Of a DNA stretch of 43,158 nt, positions 39,717 to 43,158 are shown one piece after another; position 1 is the stretch's first letter; every line of letters begins with the position of its first letter. A program made the position numbers and the translations under genes. The notes beneath the pieces were generated by a model, which was not told the origin of the DNA, did no database searches, and was given only the letters and a program-made list of their open reading frames with translations. Location: assembly GCA_938023085.1 (NCBI GenBank), contig CALHDP010000140.1, positions 1 to 43,158 on the forward strand, given 5' to 3'. The DNA is from an uncultured Collinsella sp. (lineage in GTDB: Bacteria; Actinomycetota; Coriobacteriia; Coriobacteriales; Coriobacteriaceae).

Positions 39717-41620
39717 TAGCAGCCCTCCTCTCGCGCGACCGTTTCGGATTTGGCTTTGTCCGAGACGTCAGAAGAACCGTCCGAGCGACCGATCAGCAAA
39801 TCTGCCAACTCGTCGGCCAACGACTCAACCGTATAGAGCCCGCCGCGACGCAGCGGCACGCCCGCTTCCGCGAGCGCCAGCGCCATGCGCTGGGCAGCGG
39901 GAACACCCAAGCCAATCGACTTGAGCTCATCCGCATGCGCAAAAACCTGAGCGGGCGTACCCTCGGCAAACACCGTGCCCTCGTTCATCACGACAATACG
40001 GTCGCAGCAATTGGCAAGGTCATCCATACTGTGCGAGACCATGACGACGGTCAGGCCCCCATGGTGAAGTCGATCGATGAGCTCCAAGAAATCACTGCGC
40101 GCCGCCGGATCGAGCCCCGCCATGGGCTCATCGAGTACCAGGACCTCGGGCTCCATGGCAAGCACGCCGGCAAACGCCACGCGCCGCTGCTGCCCGCCCG
40201 AGAGCTCAAAGGGGCTCTTATCGCCCACCGTGGCCAGGTCGAGGCCCACGCGCGCGAGCGATGACTCAACGCGGCGGGCAACTTCGGCCTGCGACAAGCC
40301 AAGGTTATGCGGACCAAATGCCACGTCCTGTGCCACGGTCTCGGCAAACAGCTGACGCTCTGGATACTGAAACACCACGCCGACCTTTGCCTTAACCGCG
40401 GCGGCATCTTTCTTGTTTGCCAGGTCGAGCCCCAACGCATAAACGGAACCCTCCTGGGGACGAATCAGGCCGTTGAGATGCTGAACCAGCGTCGACTTAC
40501 CCGAACCGGTATGGCCCGCAAGGCCCAGGAACTCGCCACGACGCACCGTCAGCGATACATCACGCAGTGCCCACGGACTGCTGGGGTCGTTGCCCCAGAG
40601 AGCCTGTTTGTTCGATGCGCCCTCGACGGCTGAGCGCTTTTGCCAGCGACGGCGCTCGCGGGCGCTCAGCGAATAGCTATACGAAAGGTGCGAAATCTCG
40701 ATGACGGGCTCCAGCGCGTCTGCGCCATCGATTGCAGAGGAGACGTTGTCGGGAATACGAGGATCGGATGCGAAAGGCCGCCCGGCGATGCCTGTCCCAC
40801 TCCGCTCGGCATAAGTCTGCGCAATCTCGGCGACCATATCCGCCTCGCGCACCCGTGCGCAAATGGGCACGCCCTTCGCGCGAAGCGCCCTGCCAAGACA
40901 GCACGATGCCGGCATATCCAGATTCAGCCGCGCGAGTTCGTCCGCCCGCGTCAAGATCTCCTCGGGCGTGCCGAGCATGGCAACGCGCCCCGCTTGGAAG
41001 ACAGCAACGCGATCGGCCTCAGCGGCCTCTTCCATAAAGTGCGTAATCATCACGATGGTCATGCCGCGTTCGTGCAGCGCGTGACAGGCCTTCATAAGGC
41101 CCTTGCGCCCGCGCGGATCGAGCATCGAGGACGCTTCGTCCAAAATGAGCACGCGTGGCTCCATGGCGAGCACGCCGGCAAGCGCCACGCGCTGCTTTTG
41201 TCCGCCCGAGAGAGCGTGGGTCTCGTGGCGCTCAAAGCCCACCAGACCCACGGCCTTCAGCGCCTCGCGCACGCGCTGCGCGATCTGGGCCGATTCGACC
41301 CCTAAGTTCTCGGGACCAAACGCAACATCGTCCTCGACAAGCGTCGCCACAAGCTGGTCATCGGGATTCTGGAACACCATGCCCGCAGTCGAGCGGATGT
41401 CGTAGACCAGCTCGGGATCGGACGCGTCCATGCCGTTGACGCACACCGTTCCCGTATCGGGATGCAGCAGCGCGTTCAGGTGCTTGGCAAACGTCGACTT
41501 GCCCGACCCATTGCCGCCGAGGATGCAGAAAAACTCGCCATCCTCGATGTTCAGATCGATGCCATCGAGCGCTTTCGCAGCGCCGTCGTAGCTAAAGGAA
41601 ACGCTCCGACACTCAATCAT
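39716..41620 (-). CDS. ecfA: Fused ECF ATPase EcfA1-EcfA2
   Basis: This 634-residue protein joins the two ABC ATPases usually made as EcfA1 and EcfA2. Domain 1 (about 1-240) has Walker A GGNGSGKST, the Q-loop VFQNPDDQ, signature LSGGQKQRVALAG and Walker B LILDEASSMLDP. A linker of about 75 residues follows. Domain 2 (about 310-560) has GHTGSGKST, VFQYPERQ, LSGGQQRRVAFAG and LVLDEPMAGLDP. Both sites look competent. A C-terminal Ala-rich tail ends in a short acidic stretch. It overlaps ribU by ATGA and ecfT by one base, so the transporter is fully translationally coupled. Confidence 0.94.
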   Translation of the reverse strand: MIECRSVSFSYDGAAKALDGIDLNIEDGEFFCILGGNGSGKSTFAKHLNALLHPDTGTVCVNGMDASDPELVYDIRSTAGMVFQNPDDQLVATLVEDDVAFGPENLGVESAQIAQRVREALKAVGLVGFERHETHALSGGQKQRVALAGVLAMEPRVLILDEASSMLDPRGRKGLMKACHALHERGMTIVMITHFMEEAAEADRVAVFQAGRVAMLGTPEEILTRADELARLNLDMPASCCLGRALRAKGVPICARVREADMVAEIAQTYAERSGTGIAGRPFASDPRIPDNVSSAIDGADALEPVIEISHLSYSYSLSARERRRWQKRSAVEGASNKQALWGNDPSSPWALRDVSLTVRRGEFLGLAGHTGSGKSTLVQHLNGLIRPQEGSVYALGLDLANKKDAAAVKAKVGVVFQYPERQLFAETVAQDVAFGPHNLGLSQAEVARRVESSLARVGLDLATVGDKSPFELSGGQQRRVAFAGVLAMEPEVLVLDEPMAGLDPAARSDFLELIDRLHHGGLTVVMVSHSMDDLANCCDRIVVMNEGTVFAEGTPAQVFAHADELKSIGLGVPAAQRMALALAEAGVPLRRGGLYTVESLADELADLLIGRSDGSSDVSDKAKSETVAREEGC

Positions 41621-42207
41621 GCGCGGCCTTTGACCTGGTCCTTCTTGGGCGTGATGAGATTAGAGACCGCCTTGTACACTGCCAGCGTCAACACCGAGTT
41701 GAGCACGGTCTTGATGAGGTTGAACGGCAAAACGGCGGGAATCATGAGCGGGGCGATCGCATCGACCGAGCCATACCAGAACCAAACGCCAATGGTAAGG
41801 TTTGCGACCATAGACAGCGCCGTAGCGGCAATAACACCCAGCGCCAGGCCAATCACGGCACCCTTATAGGTATGCATCTTCTGGTAGACGATAGCCGCAG
41901 GCAGAATATAGCCCAGCGTGGCAACCAAGTTCATAATCGCACCAACCCAATCGCCCGTGGTAAGCGCATGGATGACGATCGCCATGGCGGCAACAGCGGT
42001 GCCGGCACCAGGGCCATACGCAAATCCACACACCATCGCCGGCACCAGCGACGGGTCATACGTCAAAAACGGCGCCGAGGGAAGGATGGGCAGTTGCACG
42101 TACATAAACAGGGCGCCTAAGGCGCACATCAACGCCATGGTAACGAGCTGTTTGGTGCTCCACCTATTCGTGTTCTCAAAATGGATATGCTGCGACTGTT
42201 CAGACAT
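41617..42207 (-). CDS. ribU: Riboflavin ECF transporter S component
   Basis: RibU binds riboflavin with high affinity and delivers it through EcfT/EcfA. The protein (196 residues) has a short hydrophilic N-terminus, then KQLVTMALMCALGALFMYVQ and about six membrane helices, with PFLTYDPSLVPAMVCGFAYG and the conserved loop near residue 45-55 typical of RibU. The FMN riboswitch directly upstream is strong support for riboflavin specificity. The start is the ATG at 42207 behind AGGTGA, chosen over the ATG 21 bases upstream, which lies in the riboswitch end. It overlaps ecfA by ATGA. Confidence 0.92.
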   Translation of the reverse strand: MSEQSQHIHFENTNRWSTKQLVTMALMCALGALFMYVQLPILPSAPFLTYDPSLVPAMVCGFAYGPGAGTAVAAMAIVIHALTTGDWVGAIMNLVATLGYILPAAIVYQKMHTYKGAVIGLALGVIAATALSMVANLTIGVWFWYGSVDAIAPLMIPAVLPFNLIKTVLNSVLTLAVYKAVSNLITPKKDQVKGRA

Positions 42208-42218
42208 AAGATCACCTG

Positions 42219-42404
42219 CCTCTTTCATCCGGACTCTAACCGTTGGTACTGGGATCTCACCAGTTCAGCCGGCATGCGAACCAACGCACACACGGGTCGC
42301 GGACTCATCGGCTCGGTCACAGACACCTCGCCTGCGCCACGGCATCCCTTTGACACCGCCCGATTTACCGCCAGTGGGGAATTTCACCCCGCCCTGAAAC
42401 AGCA
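42219..42404 (-). ncRNA. FMN riboswitch (RFN element)
   Basis: The ribU leader, read on the minus strand, has the RFN core. It opens with CAGGGCGGGGTGAAATTCCC, then ACTGGCGGTAAAT, later CTGAACTGGTGAGATCCCAG, and closes with CCAACGGTTAGAGTCCGGAT and GAAAGAGG (42237-42220). These are the conserved blocks of the FMN family, here with a larger variable arm (about 80 nt) than usual. FMN binding should lower expression of riboflavin import. It overlaps the ribosome-binding region, fitting translational control. Confidence 0.93.
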
Positions 42405-42410
42405 ATTGCA

Positions 42411-42438
42411 AGTGTAGCACCAGCAGGCTTTCGCGCAA
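42411..42438 (-). promoter_or_regulatory. Promoter of the ribU operon
   Basis: On the minus strand TTGCGC (42438-42433) and TACACT (42416-42411) are spaced by 16 bp, with TGC just before the -10 as an extended element. Transcription would start near 42404, exactly at the 5' end of the riboswitch. Confidence 0.65.
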
Positions 42439-42660
42439 GTATGCCAAGGATAATTTATGGTGGGGATCAGTTGCCGCAACAACCACGTTCTCCGTTCGCT
42501 CCAAAGTAGCGCGCCTTTCGCGCAAAGCGCGAAACAGCGAAAGGGACACGTATCCCCATCAACCACATTCTCCGCCCACGCCGACCTCAAGGCCGTAAAC
42601 GCAGGGGATCCGGGGGCGTGACGGGGTTTCTCTCCGGAACATTCCGCACTGATATTTTCT
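42439..42660. repeat. Gene-free stretch with decayed repeats
   Basis: AACCACGTTCTCCG (42481-42494) recurs as AACCACATTCTCCG (42561-42574), each near a GGGGAT/ATCCCC segment. Between them is a nested hairpin (TTTCGCG/CGCGAAA, with outer CCTTTCGC/GCGAAAGG). No reading frame resembles a known family. The repeats look like remnants of a dispersed intergenic element. Confidence 0.45.
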
Positions 42661-42928
42661 GTATTGAAGACGTCGATGATGCACCCGTATACCATTGACG
42701 TCGACACCATCAGATGCGGACCGCGCGGTGACCCCACATTCCGCTGGCGCCCACAGGGCTGCCCTCGTTTCCTGACATGTCCCGCGCGGGCCGCGGCGAG
42801 CCGAGACCGCCGCATGACCTAATAGGAGCATGGAGCGATACCGCGGACCCGAACAACCGCATTCTATCGCGCCCCGTCAGTGTGCCGTCTGCCCGGTCCA
42901 GGCGAGCACGGAAAGAACGGAGCGAGAC
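42661..42928 (+). other. Putative left end and bridge-RNA region of an IS110 element
   Basis: This GC-rich, non-coding stretch directly precedes the transposase start. In IS110-group elements the left non-coding end is known to encode the bridge RNA that selects donor and target DNA. Here possible helices are seen (for example GCGGC at 42797-42801 with GCCGC at 42812-42816), but the element boundary and the RNA loops cannot be set by eye. IS110 elements lack obvious terminal repeats. Confidence 0.4.
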
Positions 42929-43111
42929 ATGCAAAACGAATCGATACCCGACGCCCGCGGGCCGGTCTTCTGCGGGGTCGACACCCACGCCGACTCGCAC
43001 TGGCTGTACGTCCTGGACTGGAGGGGCCGCAAGGTCCTGTCCCGCCAGTTCCCCGCCGACGCGGCGGGCTACGAGGCGCTCGCCGGGGCGATCGCCGCGG
43101 CCGGGTGTTAG
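42929..43111 (+). pseudogene. IS110-family transposase, N-terminal fragment
   Basis: From the ATG at 42929 (behind GGAGCGAG) the frame reads GPVFCGVDTHADSHWLYVLD and RGRKVLSRQF. This is the start of the DEDD-type RuvC-like domain of IS110 transposases, including the first catalytic Asp (in GVDTH). The reading frame stops at 43109-43111 after 60 residues, while intact transposases are around 330-420. At about 43107 base composition changes abruptly from GC-rich to AT-rich, so the gene has been cut by an insertion rather than by a point mutation. The remainder, if any, lies outside the window. Confidence 0.78.
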
Positions 43112-43158
43112 CGCTACTGTAAAAACAACCATTTTGACCAACGCTCAATAACCAATCA
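43107..43158. mobile_element. Probable end of another insertion sequence
   Basis: The final 52 bases begin TGTTAGCGCTACTG and continue with AT-rich sequence (AACCATTTTGACCA). The sharp junction with the IS110 gene and the TGT start resemble IS21-type ends. This is a guess from composition and appearance; the element runs off the window. Confidence 0.4.

Noticed and set aside
42265..42815. Minus-strand frames across the FMN riboswitch and the repeats
   Set aside because: They are explained by the riboswitch and the decayed repeats, and have no protein-like signature.
1..43158. CRISPR array, rRNA operon, replication origin or prophage genes
   Set aside because: I looked for regular spaced repeats, rRNA sequence, DnaA-box clusters and phage structural genes and found none.

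Overview
The window looks like the chromosome of a high-GC anaerobic actinobacterium of the class Coriobacteriia, most likely Collinsella or a close relative. This is inferred from gene content, high GC, occasional GTG/TTG starts, and a mix of Firmicute-like gene neighbourhoods (disA-ispD-ispF-cysS, veg-ispE, murI-rph-rdgB) with actinobacterial base composition; no rRNA is present to prove it. Nearly every core gene lies on the minus strand. The plus-strand genes are mntP, hipB, hipA, tRNA-Val and an IS110 transposase fragment.

Layout. 1-3443 (minus): disA, ispD, ispF and the 5' part of cysS, tightly overlapped. 3444-8956: a mixed block between disA and clpC. It holds a Mn2+ (yybP-ykoY) riboswitch with mntP, a hipBA kinase toxin module with repeated operators, a dipeptidase (pepD), and a RelB-like/PIN toxin-antitoxin pair with a perfect operator palindrome. 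8957-11599: clpC. 11792-16974: a 1479-residue protein with two BcrAD/HgdC-type activase domains and dehydratase-like halves, overlapping a TetR gene, both behind a 21-bp palindrome. 17186-19614: a DUF2798 membrane protein and a ThrE-like exporter. 19919-24878: lysS (fused to a tRNA-binding domain), greA, tatA, tRNA-Pro, ispE, veg and dtd. 24882-31955: rdgB, rph, murI, a HAD phosphatase, a murE-type ligase and asnB. 32143-32829: tRNA-Val and a gene-free zone with a duplicated tRNA 3' end and an AT-rich inverted-repeat element. 32830-37718: argD, argB, argJ and argC, preceded by an ARG-box-like palindrome. 37984-42433: an FMN-riboswitch operon of ribU, a fused ecfA1A2, ecfT and two FMN-type split-barrel proteins. 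42434-43158: decayed repeats and the 5' end of an IS110-family element, cut off by what may be another insertion sequence.

How the genes work together. Three enzymes of the MEP isoprenoid pathway (IspD, IspE, IspF) sit in two clusters. MurI and the MurE-type ligase supply peptidoglycan precursors. ArgC/J/B/D cover acetylated arginine/ornithine synthesis apart from the ends of the pathway. The FMN operon couples riboflavin import to two likely flavoproteins. Translation and quality-control genes (CysS, LysS, Dtd, ClpC, GreA, RNase PH) fill the rest.

The most unusual material is non-coding. There is a set of intergenic hairpins that share a loop related to CCTGTCCC but have unrelated stems. 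Two near-identical GTTACGCGG palindromes sit just after the lysS and dtd stops. Several long palindromes lie at operon ends. A 184-bp tandem unit at tRNA-Val keeps the tRNA end while its terminator stem has changed. A possible IS110 bridge-RNA region lies at the right edge.
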